DNA from: Flavobacterium psychroterrae
GTDB taxonomy: Bacteria > Bacteroidota > Bacteroidia > Flavobacteriales > Flavobacteriaceae
Reading direction: 5' to 3'
Assembly (NCBI RefSeq): GCF_018380615.1
Contig: NZ_JAGYVZ010000004.1
Span: forward strand, 124,001-188,000
DNA: 64,000 nucleotides
Below, in pieces: positions 42,632 to 48,997 of the stretch; the first letter of the stretch is position 1; each line of letters begins with the position of its first letter. The notes under the pieces are model-generated. The model saw nothing but the letters and a program-made list of their open reading frames with translations, was not told where the DNA came from and did no database searches. A program made the position numbers and the translations under genes.

Positions 42632-42895
42632 TTAGTTTTTTAGTTGTGTCAGCAATTGGGACGGAGACAATAATCCACAGTCTTTGGCTACTTTTTCAAT
42701 ATCCATTATACCTATTGTTTCGTAATCTTCTCTATAGACACAATGTACAGTATATGTACCACCTGCATATGCCTGAAATACTATATTTGTTATACTGTAT
42801 GGTTTTTCATCAGGAGGTTGAACGGTTATATCTTTATCTTTTAGTTCAATAGTATAATATTCTACTAAATATTGGGCTTGATCAAGGTTATACAT
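42632..42895 (-). CDS. Small protein of unknown function next to the prophage
   Basis: 87 aa, soluble, beta-rich (TNIVFQAYAGGTYTVHCVYR), with no signal peptide and no motif I recognise. It has its own terminator. It may be cargo left by an earlier integration at the same site, because both its terminator and the sequence beyond it have near-copies in the prophage. Confidence 0.5.
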   Translation of the reverse strand: MYNLDQAQYLVEYYTIELKDKDITVQPPDEKPYSITNIVFQAYAGGTYTVHCVYREDYETIGIMDIEKVAKDCGLLSPSQLLTQLKN

Positions 42896-42934
42896 AATTT
42901 TATTTTTAAAAATTGTATCAAATATAAGTAAAAT

Positions 42935-43312
42935 TTATCCTTTTACTTCGTTGATTAATTTACCATTTATAAAATATTGCATTAGCGATTTGCCTTTATC
43001 TAGCTTGTACAACGTTCTAACTGTATTACCATCAAACGTCCTTACTTCTCCAAATATCAAAACATCATCGGGAGTTAGAAATGTATATGACAAACAACGA
43101 TTATCTAAAATTGTAACATTGTACAATTTAAACTTAGAAACATTTTCATAAACTACATCAGCCGAAAGAAACTCATTTGTTTTAAAATTGTTTTTAAATT
43201 TATTCTTAACCTGCTTACTAATCATAATATCAGGATAAATTGAATTAACATTTTTTATTAGCTCGTATTGCTCAATTGTAGCAACATCTGTTTTTTCAAG
43301 ATAAACTTTCAA
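42935..43312 (-). pseudogene. 5'-truncated relative of the exported protein at 41111
   Basis: The frame is open from a stop at about 43340 but has no ATG. The first usable start is the TTG at 43312. The product (EQYELIKNVNSIYPDIMISK ... VRTFDGNTVRTLYKLDKGKS ... FINGKLI) aligns along its length with the mature part of 41111-41530 but lacks a signal peptide. A run of eight A just upstream could mark a slippage or deletion. It could still be translated from TTG as a cytoplasmic protein. Confidence 0.55.
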
Positions 43313-43361
43313 AAGCTTTTTTTTCTTACATTGGTCAGATTAACCTTAAACAAATAAATAA

Positions 43362-43544
43362 ATGAAAAGCATCAATGTAACACGAGGAAAATATGATTAT
43401 GTCATTTTTTTAGAACACATTATTTCTGTTTCGAGTTCAAATGTAGAAAATGAAACTTACATTAGAGTAACAAATGGAGATTCCATCTTGGTTGAAGGAT
43501 CATTAAATGAAATTGTAAATAAGATAAATAAAGCAAAAAACTAA
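43362..43544 (+). CDS. Small protein, FlbD-like pattern
   Basis: 60 aa from a clear ATG: INVTRGKYDYVIFLEHIISV then TYIRVTNGDSILVEGSLNEI. The pattern of a short strand, Leu/Ile anchor, and 'xxNGxxxxVxxSxxEI' resembles FlbD-like or similar small beta proteins. Function unknown. It points at the dif site, with a related small ORF following. Confidence 0.5.
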   Translation: MKSINVTRGKYDYVIFLEHIISVSSSNVENETYIRVTNGDSILVEGSLNEIVNKINKAKN

Positions 43545-43560
43545 CTTTAAATATAGAAAA

Positions 43561-43701
43561 ATGAAATTTATAACATTAACCTTGACAGGCGGAGCAACAT
43601 TATTATTAGATAAAAGTTTAATTATTTTTGCTGTTGATTATACAGAATTTAGACAAATAACATTAACCGTTTTCATAAGTTATAATACAAATGAACTATA
43701 A
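43561..43701 (+). CDS. 46-aa ORF ending inside the dif site
   Basis: It starts 16 bases after the previous ORF. The start FITLTLTGGATLLLDKSLII has the same layout as the FlbD-like ORF before it. The last codons (AAT GAA CTA TAA) overlap the XerC arm of the left att site. Because that arm is repeated at the right end, the same stop codon would be present with or without the prophage. Confidence 0.4.
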   Translation: MKFITLTLTGGATLLLDKSLIIFAVDYTEFRQITLTVFISYNTNEL

Positions 43702-43718
43702 TTTATAGTATGAAACAT
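43691..43718 (+). other. Left att site of the prophage (hybrid dif)
   Basis: XerC arm ATGAACTATAA (43691-43701), central TTTATA (43702-43707), degenerate XerD arm GTATGAAACAT (43708-43718; 7 of 11 match the E. coli dif arm). The first 17 bases are identical to the right site. This is the expected product of host XerC arm joined to phage XerD arm. Confidence 0.8.
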
Positions 43719-43823
43719 AGAACGTCCAACTTTATCAACAAAGTTGTTAACAACTCTACAATAACTATTTACAGCCAGCTATTTTTAAGAATACTACAAT
43801 ATACAATATTTGGAACATAAAAA

Positions 43824-43845
43824 AAGCCCCGTTTTATTGGGGCTT
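43824..43845 (-). terminator. Terminator of the last prophage gene
   Basis: The perfect 7-bp stem AAGCCCC (43824-43830) / GGGGCTT (43839-43845) with loop GTTTTATT and a T run on the minus strand. It is a near-copy of the hairpin at 42606-42625. Confidence 0.85.
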
Positions 43846-43868
43846 ATTTATTGATTTTTACTTTAGTT

Positions 43869-44276
43869 TTATTCGACCGACGCGACAGAATACGTTAATA
43901 TCTGAGACAAAGCAAGCGAATAAGCTGACAATATAGGAGCGTCCCAAAGCGCCAATTGCTCTTTATATCTTTTCTCTAAATCACCATTTCCAATAGGCAT
44001 ACATAAATAATATTTATTACCCCAAACACGAGAATGAGCAACAACCATTATGCAAGATGTTTTTTTTGTTTTATCATTAGTTAGAGACTGAAACAGAAAA
44101 TCATAATTTGTATCTGTATAATGGTAAATTTCACTTAAAGAATACCCCTTTTTAAAATCTAAACCTTTTGCAATTGTTTCCGCATAACCTTTAGTAACAT
44201 AATTATATTCCTCTACAGTTGTTTGTGAATAAGAGAAAGAAAAAGCTAAAAGCAATAATAAGGTAATTTTTTTCAT
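43869..44276 (-). CDS. Prophage cargo: exported protein of unknown function
   Basis: From the ATG at 44276 (MKKITLLLLLAFSFSYSQTT) the 135-aa product has a textbook signal peptide. The mature part begins VEEYNYVTKGYAETIAKGLD and contains a pair of Cys. It has its own promoter (TATATTTG at 44323-44316) and terminator, separate from the structural operon. That is the layout of a lysogenic-conversion ('moron') gene expressed from the prophage. Superinfection exclusion is possible but unproven. A start at 44345 would overlap the promoter. Confidence 0.65.
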   Translation of the reverse strand: MKKITLLLLLAFSFSYSQTTVEEYNYVTKGYAETIAKGLDFKKGYSLSEIYHYTDTNYDFLFQSLTNDKTKKTSCIMVVAHSRVWGNKYYLCMPIGNGDLEKRYKEQLALWDAPILSAYSLALSQILTYSVASVE

Positions 44277-44315
44277 ATAGTTTATTTTTGTGAGTTTATA
44301 GTTATTAAAGATTTC

Positions 44316-44380
44316 CAAATATAGTGCCAATAATTTTAATTTCACTTTGTCAATTGCTATAAAAGAATAAATAATTATAC
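44316..44380 (-). promoter_or_regulatory. 55-bp repeat copy B with promoter of the cargo gene
   Basis: 44326-44380 matches 42516-42570 at 54 of 55 bases. Immediately downstream lies TATATTTG (44323-44316), a perfect -7 box. The block therefore looks like an upstream control region carried by two different genes. Confidence 0.8.
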
Positions 44381-44386
44381 CAAAAA

Positions 44387-44420
44387 AAGTAAGCCCTTGT
44401 AAATTAATACAAAGGCTTAT
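44387..44420 (-). terminator. Terminator of the prophage structural operon
   Basis: The arms AAGCCCTTGT and ACAAAGGCTT pair with a small imperfection around an AT-rich loop, and a T run follows on the minus strand. It overlaps the 3' end of the 74-aa gene. Confidence 0.6.
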
Positions 44421-44628
44421 CTATTATATAATCATTAAAGTATTGTCTAGAAACATAATTACCAGTTTTTCGATTGTAAATATTAATGTAGTGATAATCA
44501 AATCCGACATTTTTACACCAGTTATGCAGATAATATATTGATTTACAAAACTCAACTTTTATAGGTCTTATACTTTTATCCTTATTGAAGATTGTACAGC
44601 TGTATGGCGTTGGAGTAGTATTAGCCAT
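44404..44628 (-). CDS. Prophage protein of unknown function (74 aa)
   Basis: A small soluble protein rich in Tyr, Asn and Lys (CKSIYYLHNWCKNVGFDYHY), with three Cys. It overlaps the end of the spike-candidate gene by 8 bases, so it is translationally coupled to it. It may be a minor virion or spike-associated protein. No family is recognised. Confidence 0.6.
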   Translation of the reverse strand: MANTTPTPYSCTIFNKDKSIRPIKVEFCKSIYYLHNWCKNVGFDYHYINIYNRKTGNYVSRQYFNDYIIDKPLY

Positions 44629-45472
44629 AAATATTGGTTATCTGTATTTCTACTTGATGAAGTAGGTTTTTAATCTTAAAACCCCCATTCACACAAACAA
44701 ACGTTGACATATCGAACTCTCCTTTTTTAATAATACTTGTGCCAGATTCTATGTAATTTACATAAAACCAAAATTCATTAGTTCTAATATCTGTAAATAT
44801 AAAAACACTCAGACCATACGGATAAGTAGTAGTTGTTGTCATTTTTACATAAAAATCTCCAAATTGAACTATATCACCGTTATTTTGAACTGGGAACGAT
44901 GTGACCAAATCGTAGCCATTTGCAATGTAATTCGGGTTTTCTCCCTGAAACTCTAACGTATCGATATGCGTACCATTTCTATATGTATCATAAAATGCTG
45001 TATAGAATTTATTATCGGATTGAATTGTACCGAGTTTAAGCAAAGAATAAACTCTACTATCATAAGCATAACCCGAACCCTGAGAAAATCTGCCGTCTAA
45101 TCTAAATTGAGGTAATTTATATTCTTTTAAATATCTTAATGGCTTCTTTTGAAAGTCAGTAAAATTTGAAATCTCAACACCTGAACCAGTTGCAAAAGGA
45201 ACTCTAAGAAATATCTCAGTGAAAGCCGTTGCAAAATAATTTTCAGGAATAACATTTAAATCAACATTTCCTAAATCATTAATAATAGAAAGCATTGGCA
45301 AACTATCATAATTAGCAAAAGACACTCCATTTACACGCTTATTATCCATGAAAACAGATAATATAAAAAATGGTGTTTGAATGTCCTTTACGCCATAGCC
45401 CTGTTCATCATAGTATGAGATTTCCTTTACTTTAACAGCGTATGTATCATCAATATATTGTATATAATTCAT
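44621..45472 (-). CDS. Prophage spike / receptor-binding protein candidate
   Basis: A 283-aa, beta-rich protein with many Tyr, Phe, Asn and Thr, no signal peptide and no membrane segment. It starts MNYIQYIDDTYAVKVKEISY and has long alternating hydrophobic strands (FYVKMTTTTTYPYGLSVFIF). Position near the end of the structural operon and composition suggest the receptor-binding spike. That is inference. No Walker motif is present, so it is not a Zot-type assembly ATPase. Confidence 0.5.
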   Translation of the reverse strand: MNYIQYIDDTYAVKVKEISYYDEQGYGVKDIQTPFFILSVFMDNKRVNGVSFANYDSLPMLSIINDLGNVDLNVIPENYFATAFTEIFLRVPFATGSGVEISNFTDFQKKPLRYLKEYKLPQFRLDGRFSQGSGYAYDSRVYSLLKLGTIQSDNKFYTAFYDTYRNGTHIDTLEFQGENPNYIANGYDLVTSFPVQNNGDIVQFGDFYVKMTTTTTYPYGLSVFIFTDIRTNEFWFYVNYIESGTSIIKKGEFDMSTFVCVNGGFKIKNLLHQVEIQITNIYG

Positions 45473-45478
45473 ATTGTC

Positions 45479-46000
45479 TTAATTGAATAAAGGAACTTTT
45501 TTTAAGTCCGAGGTTGATAAATATTTTTTTAAATCAGCCTTTAAATCACGGCGTGTAATAATATAATAACATCCGATTACTAAAGGAACAGTTGTAGCTT
45601 GCTTTACTTTCAATAATTCACTAATAGTCTCTCTCTCATTTTCAAAATTCGACATTGGTTCAGTTATCCAAGTATACCAAGGAGAATCTTTTGTTTGCTT
45701 ATTTGTTCCTAACCAAACCGCCAAAGATTCAGCTATATCATGAACTTCTTTACGAGGTGTAATTTTATTCAATTCAATTTCTTTTGTCATTGGATTAGAA
45801 ACTGCAATTTTTAAATCATTTTCCGCATCTTCCAACGCTTTTTCCTCAGCATCTTGTGTGAATTTAGAATACCATTTTTTTAATAATGGATAACACACAA
45901 TGATACCAACAACCAAAAGCCAGTATTTTTGCAGAAAGTCAAAGAGCCAAACTGTGTTGGCTTGGCTCTTTGTTCTGTTTACTATTTCTCTTTGAGCCAT
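45479..46000 (-). CDS. Prophage membrane-anchored protein (173 aa)
   Basis: An N-terminal polar segment, then a single transmembrane helix (WLLVVGIIVCYPLLKKWY, about residues 27-44), then a charged helical domain and a second hydrophobic stretch (ATTVPLVIGCYYIITRR). It starts 2 bases after the 35-aa gene. In a lipid-containing phage it could be a vesicle-membrane protein. In other phages it could be an assembly factor. Confidence 0.55.
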   Translation of the reverse strand: MAQREIVNRTKSQANTVWLFDFLQKYWLLVVGIIVCYPLLKKWYSKFTQDAEEKALEDAENDLKIAVSNPMTKEIELNKITPRKEVHDIAESLAVWLGTNKQTKDSPWYTWITEPMSNFENERETISELLKVKQATTVPLVIGCYYIITRRDLKADLKKYLSTSDLKKVPLFN

Positions 46001-46002
46001 AA

Positions 46003-46110
46003 TTATTTTTTCTTAAATAATTTATAAGCTAAAAATCCTGCTAAAGCAACTAATACAACATTTGAAATAGTTTTATTGCTTGCGTAAAAAAGTTTGATTT
46101 TATCTAACAT
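46003..46110 (-). CDS. 35-aa prophage membrane peptide
   Basis: MLDKIKLFYASNKTISNVVL then VALAGFLAYKLFKKK: one transmembrane helix with a basic C-terminus, the layout of small phage coat or membrane-vesicle proteins. It has its own ATG and stops 2 bases before the next gene. The regular spacing between two phage genes supports it. Confidence 0.6.
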   Translation of the reverse strand: MLDKIKLFYASNKTISNVVLVALAGFLAYKLFKKK

Positions 46111-46157
46111 CTTGTTTAAATTTTGAATTAATAATTTTTATCTTTTTTTGCGTTTGT

Positions 46158-46709
46158 TTAGACTGTAACGCTGTAAACAGTATAAAAAAAAAGTAGTACA
46201 GGAATAATCAAATAATTAAATTTGAATTTCTTCTTAGCCGTCACAGTAACACCTGAAAGATTAAAATCTCCTATAATGTCAATAGCATCCTGAATATCTG
46301 AATCATAAATAAATGAAGCATCCACACCATTTTCATGCTTAATAATTGCTCTCGCAATAACCAAGTAAAACTTAGCATCTACAATTTTTATAGTTTGATC
46401 AGGGTCTAATCCGACAGCCTTTGCGATAACATCAATATACTTTTGAGTATCATTTTCTTTAGGCGGTGCATACTCAGAAATCAATTTTCTAATTGTATTT
46501 TTCCCTTTATCTATATCGTTTGTCAAATCCCTTAACATAGCACGAATCCCAAATTTAACCTCAGTAAACTGGTCAAACTCCTTATTATAATCAGTATTTT
46601 GACTTACTGGAATTTTACCCTGCCAAGCAATGTTATAATTTCTTAGATTGCCTGGATTGTTATTTCGAACACCTCTAGACAATTCTTTTCGACCTAAAAA
46701 ACTACTCAT
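46158..46709 (-). CDS. Prophage virion-associated murein hydrolase with membrane anchor
   Basis: 183 aa. The N-terminal block SRGVRNNNPGNLRNYNIAWQ is the start motif of phage lysozyme/transglycosylase-like structural proteins. The domain runs to about residue 130. The C-terminus is a membrane helix (NYLIIPVLLFFYTVYSVTV). It probably opens the peptidoglycan during entry or lysis from within the virion or host membrane. It overlaps the preceding 58-aa gene by 8 bases. Confidence 0.7.
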   Translation of the reverse strand: MSSFLGRKELSRGVRNNNPGNLRNYNIAWQGKIPVSQNTDYNKEFDQFTEVKFGIRAMLRDLTNDIDKGKNTIRKLISEYAPPKENDTQKYIDVIAKAVGLDPDQTIKIVDAKFYLVIARAIIKHENGVDASFIYDSDIQDAIDIIGDFNLSGVTVTAKKKFKFNYLIIPVLLFFYTVYSVTV

Positions 46710-46878
46710 TTCCCTCTACAGTTAAAGGTTTAACAGGTGTTTGCGGTTCATCTTTTCCAAAATCAAGTTTACCCAATTCATCAGATACAACCTGAATACC
46801 TTTTAGAATAGCAGTTACAACCGCACCATATTTCACGATAATACCAATTATCGAAACAATTCCTTTCAAATTTTTCAT
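46702..46878 (-). CDS. 58-aa prophage protein
   Basis: MKNLKGIVSIIGIIVKYGAV then VTAILKGIQVVSDELGKL: a hydrophobic or amphipathic helix and a Pro-rich acidic tail. The ATG overlaps the stop of the 35-aa gene upstream (ATGA), and its end overlaps the murein hydrolase start. Such tight coupling supports a real gene. Confidence 0.6.
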   Translation of the reverse strand: MKNLKGIVSIIGIIVKYGAVVTAILKGIQVVSDELGKLDFGKDEPQTPVKPLTVEGNE

Positions 46879-46982
46879 GACTTATTTTGTTTTAATTGTT
46901 TTCTTTTCTCTAAATACTCTTTGAGTAAATCAACTCCCTCATGTAAAATCAGAGGGAGGAATTTTAATATGACCTTAAACAT
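46875..46982 (-). CDS. 35-aa prophage protein
   Basis: MFKVILKFLPLILHEGVDLL then KEYLEKRKQLKQNKS: an amphipathic hydrophobic helix with a basic tail. It is linked by TAATG to the gene before it and by ATGA to the gene after it. Confidence 0.55.
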   Translation of the reverse strand: MFKVILKFLPLILHEGVDLLKEYLEKRKQLKQNKS

Positions 46983-47380
46983 TAGTTTGAACGTAAAAAT
47001 GTACCCGCGTAACCCCCGTTTTTAGCACGTGGATTAATTACAAATGCCATGCTGTCAATTACAACTTTACCGCCATTTTTCTGCATTGTACCCCAGTGGA
47101 ATGACTGAACACCAGTTTTAGTGTTTGTAAAAGTGCACGCTACAGAACCAAACCAACCTTTATCTGAAAGATTTGATTTCGTAGTTGTTACACATTTAAT
47201 TGCAATCAATTCACCTTTTGACAATCTCCAACCAGTTGTAAGATGTTGCTCTACTCCCTGATTAGGACCCGAAACGGGGGTGTACGTAGTGTACTTTGCA
47301 CCTGAATGCTTTACTTTTTGTTGATTATTATTGTTATCATTCTGATTATTAGAATTATAACTTTTTTTACTTTGTGCCAT
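46982..47380 (-). CDS. Prophage structural protein candidate (132 aa)
   Basis: An Asn/Gln-rich N-terminus (about residues 5-22), then a compact beta-rich domain with many Gly, Thr and Lys (GWFGSVACTFTNTKTGVQSF, KNGGKVVIDSMAFVINPRAK). No family is recognised. Size and position after the internal protein fit a vertex or minor capsid protein or an ssDNA-binding protein. Confidence 0.5.
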   Translation of the reverse strand: MAQSKKSYNSNNQNDNNNNQQKVKHSGAKYTTYTPVSGPNQGVEQHLTTGWRLSKGELIAIKCVTTTKSNLSDKGWFGSVACTFTNTKTGVQSFHWGTMQKNGGKVVIDSMAFVINPRAKNGGYAGTFLRSN

Positions 47381-47434
47381 TACTTTATAATGTGTTTGAT
47401 TAATAGTATGATTTCAGCCATTTTTTTTAATATT

Positions 47435-47483
47435 ATTACTGCCGAATCTATCAGAAAAACTATAAGATAGATTCGATAGTAAT
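47435..47483. other. 18-bp hairpin between prophage genes
   Basis: The arms 47435-47452 and 47466-47483 pair at 16 of 18 positions around a 13-base loop. Neither strand shows a clean T tract next to the stem. It is the longest hairpin in the element. Confidence 0.75.
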
Positions 47484-47491
47484 TTTTAGGC

Positions 47492-47998
47492 TTATCGTCT
47501 TTTTGCAACTCTTTTGCCTGTGTTATTGCGGTCACGTCTTATAAACCAAATCAACGCAATAAGACCAACGACAGCACCAATAACAATTTTCCAATTTCTT
47601 TGAAACCATACCTTTATTGTTGAGCTTACAACAGTAGCACCAACCTGACCACTTCCCTCAATAAATCCAGTACCTAAACCGTCATTTATCCCCGTTGCAA
47701 CAGCTTTACCGAAAATATTAGCACCCGCACCAGCGACAGCACCAACAGTGTTAGCCGTACTTTGATTCAAAGCTTGCGTTTGCGCATTCCAATAATCTGC
47801 TTCGGCTTGTTTGCCTTGTGCCTCAGCTTCTTTAGAAAGTTTTTTTGCTTCGACAGCATCAGTAACTTTCCCAATTACTTGCTGAGCAATTCCACCAACG
47901 CCCGGAACAAAACCAACGGCAGTAGTCGCAACTTTTACCAAGTTTTTAAACGAGACATTTTTTTTAATGGATTGACCAATTTTTTTAAAGAACCCCAT
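47492..47998 (-). CDS. Prophage internal membrane / DNA-pilot-like protein
   Basis: This 168-aa protein opens with a basic amphipathic helix (MGFFKKIGQSIKKNVSFKNL), then a Gly/Val region and an Ala/Gln/Glu-rich helix (EAEAQGKQAEADYWNAQTQA), and ends with a membrane helix (WKIVIGAVVGLIALIWFI) plus a strongly basic tail. This helical layout is like microvirus pilot proteins or internal proteins of membrane-containing phages. It starts 3 bases after the capsid-candidate gene. Confidence 0.6.
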   Translation of the reverse strand: MGFFKKIGQSIKKNVSFKNLVKVATTAVGFVPGVGGIAQQVIGKVTDAVEAKKLSKEAEAQGKQAEADYWNAQTQALNQSTANTVGAVAGAGANIFGKAVATGINDGLGTGFIEGSGQVGATVVSSTIKVWFQRNWKIVIGAVVGLIALIWFIRRDRNNTGKRVAKRR

Positions 47999-48001
47999 AT
48001 T

Positions 48002-48721
48002 TTACACAGTTTTTAAACATCTTACGACGAAATTAATAATTGAACCTTGTGACTTATTGATTTCTAAACCAACAACAGCCACCAAAGGCAAGGTTAATCT
48101 ATCAGTTAAACCTTGAACAATTGTCCCATCTGCAAGAACAGCTTGGATTGGGTCAATATCACGGCTTAAAGTTTGAAGTTCAAAAGGAAGATATTTCACT
48201 ACTTGACCATTTGAGTATTGGTAAGACAAATCACTTACAGAATCATCAACAGTCATAACAGCCAAATCAAATCCCTGAACATCAATCTTTTTGTTGAACT
48301 CCTCAGAAGCAACAGATTTTTGTTCAAAAAAGAATAAATTGTTTGTTTGCTGTGGTTCTTCGATTCCATGTAATTCGTAACGTTTACCTGCAATTAAATC
48401 TTCAAGAGTAATTTTAATACTCTCTTTATCTGCAAGATAAATTGAACCTTCGTCTGCCAATTCACATAATGCAATCAAAGCATTATCTGCATCGGATTGT
48501 GTGTTTTCAGTTCCGTAGGTACTTGCTAAAATGAAATCTTTAAGCAAAACTTTATTTGCTAAAATGACATTCGAACCGTTTCCACGTTCAATGTAAACAC
48601 TAATTTTTTCAGTAGTTAGGGCTGATAAAGCCACATCACTTGAAAGAATCAAAGCACCGATTGCTTTTGTTACTTGTAATTCTGGCGATTTTGTAACGCC
48701 TGTAATAGTTGCAATTTTCAT
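48002..48721 (-). CDS. Prophage major capsid protein candidate
   Basis: 239 aa with no signal peptide or membrane segment. Two beta-rich halves (about residues 35-125 and 130-239) are joined by PQQTNN. The second half ends in LTLPLVAVVGLEINKSQGSI. Two similar-sized beta domains in one chain of this length fit a double jelly roll, as in PM2 or FLiP coat proteins, but a fold prediction is needed. It is the first gene after the repeat array and candidate late promoter, the usual place for the capsid gene in such phages. Confidence 0.45.
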   Translation of the reverse strand: MKIATITGVTKSPELQVTKAIGALILSSDVALSALTTEKISVYIERGNGSNVILANKVLLKDFILASTYGTENTQSDADNALIALCELADEGSIYLADKESIKITLEDLIAGKRYELHGIEEPQQTNNLFFFEQKSVASEEFNKKIDVQGFDLAVMTVDDSVSDLSYQYSNGQVVKYLPFELQTLSRDIDPIQAVLADGTIVQGLTDRLTLPLVAVVGLEINKSQGSIINFVVRCLKTV

Positions 48722-48754
48722 TTGTTATAAATTTTAATTGTTTAATTTCTTTCA

Positions 48755-48762
48755 CAAAGGTT
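48755..48762 (-). promoter_or_regulatory. Candidate late promoter -7 box
   Basis: AACCTTTG on the minus strand (7 of 8 to TAnnTTTG), 34 bases before the capsid-candidate start and immediately downstream of the five 10-bp repeats. Confidence 0.4.
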
Positions 48763-48782
48763 ATTGCAACTATTGTTAGGCG

Positions 48783-48832
48783 TTCCCTAAAATTCCCTAT
48801 AATTCCCTATTTTTCCCTAATTTTCCCTATAA
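48783..48832. repeat. Five tandem 10-bp repeats (iteron-like)
   Basis: TTCCCTAAAA, TTCCCTATAA, TTCCCTATTT, TTCCCTAATT and TTCCCTATAA follow one another without gaps. The core TTCCCTA is invariant and the period is exactly 10 bp, one helical turn. The array lies between the replication genes and the structural genes and just touches the stop codon of the 55-aa gene. Confidence 0.9.
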
Positions 48833-48994
48833 TATGCCATAGGTTATTAAGTCTTGAACCGTTAAATAGTTTCTTTTTAAAGCAAGAGAATCAATAATTG
48901 TTTGATATTCTTTACAAGCTGTTTTGTAGCTTAATTCAAGAATATGCATTAACTGGGTTTTAGTCACTTTTTGGCTTGTATTCTGTGTTTTCAT
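48827..48994 (-). CDS. 55-aa prophage protein
   Basis: MKTQNTSQKVTKTQLMHILE then LSYKTACKEYQTIIDSLALK: a short helical protein that starts 4 bases after the Rep stop. Its end overlaps the last repeat of the array. A small regulator or replication partner is plausible by position. No family is recognised. Confidence 0.6.
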   Translation of the reverse strand: MKTQNTSQKVTKTQLMHILELSYKTACKEYQTIIDSLALKRNYLTVQDLITYGIL

Positions 48995-48997
48995 GGC

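Noticed and set aside
48783..48832. Simple microsatellite
   Set aside because: The core is invariant while the last three bases vary, and the array sits at a functional gene boundary, unlike the slippage-type spacers at 60215 or 63524.
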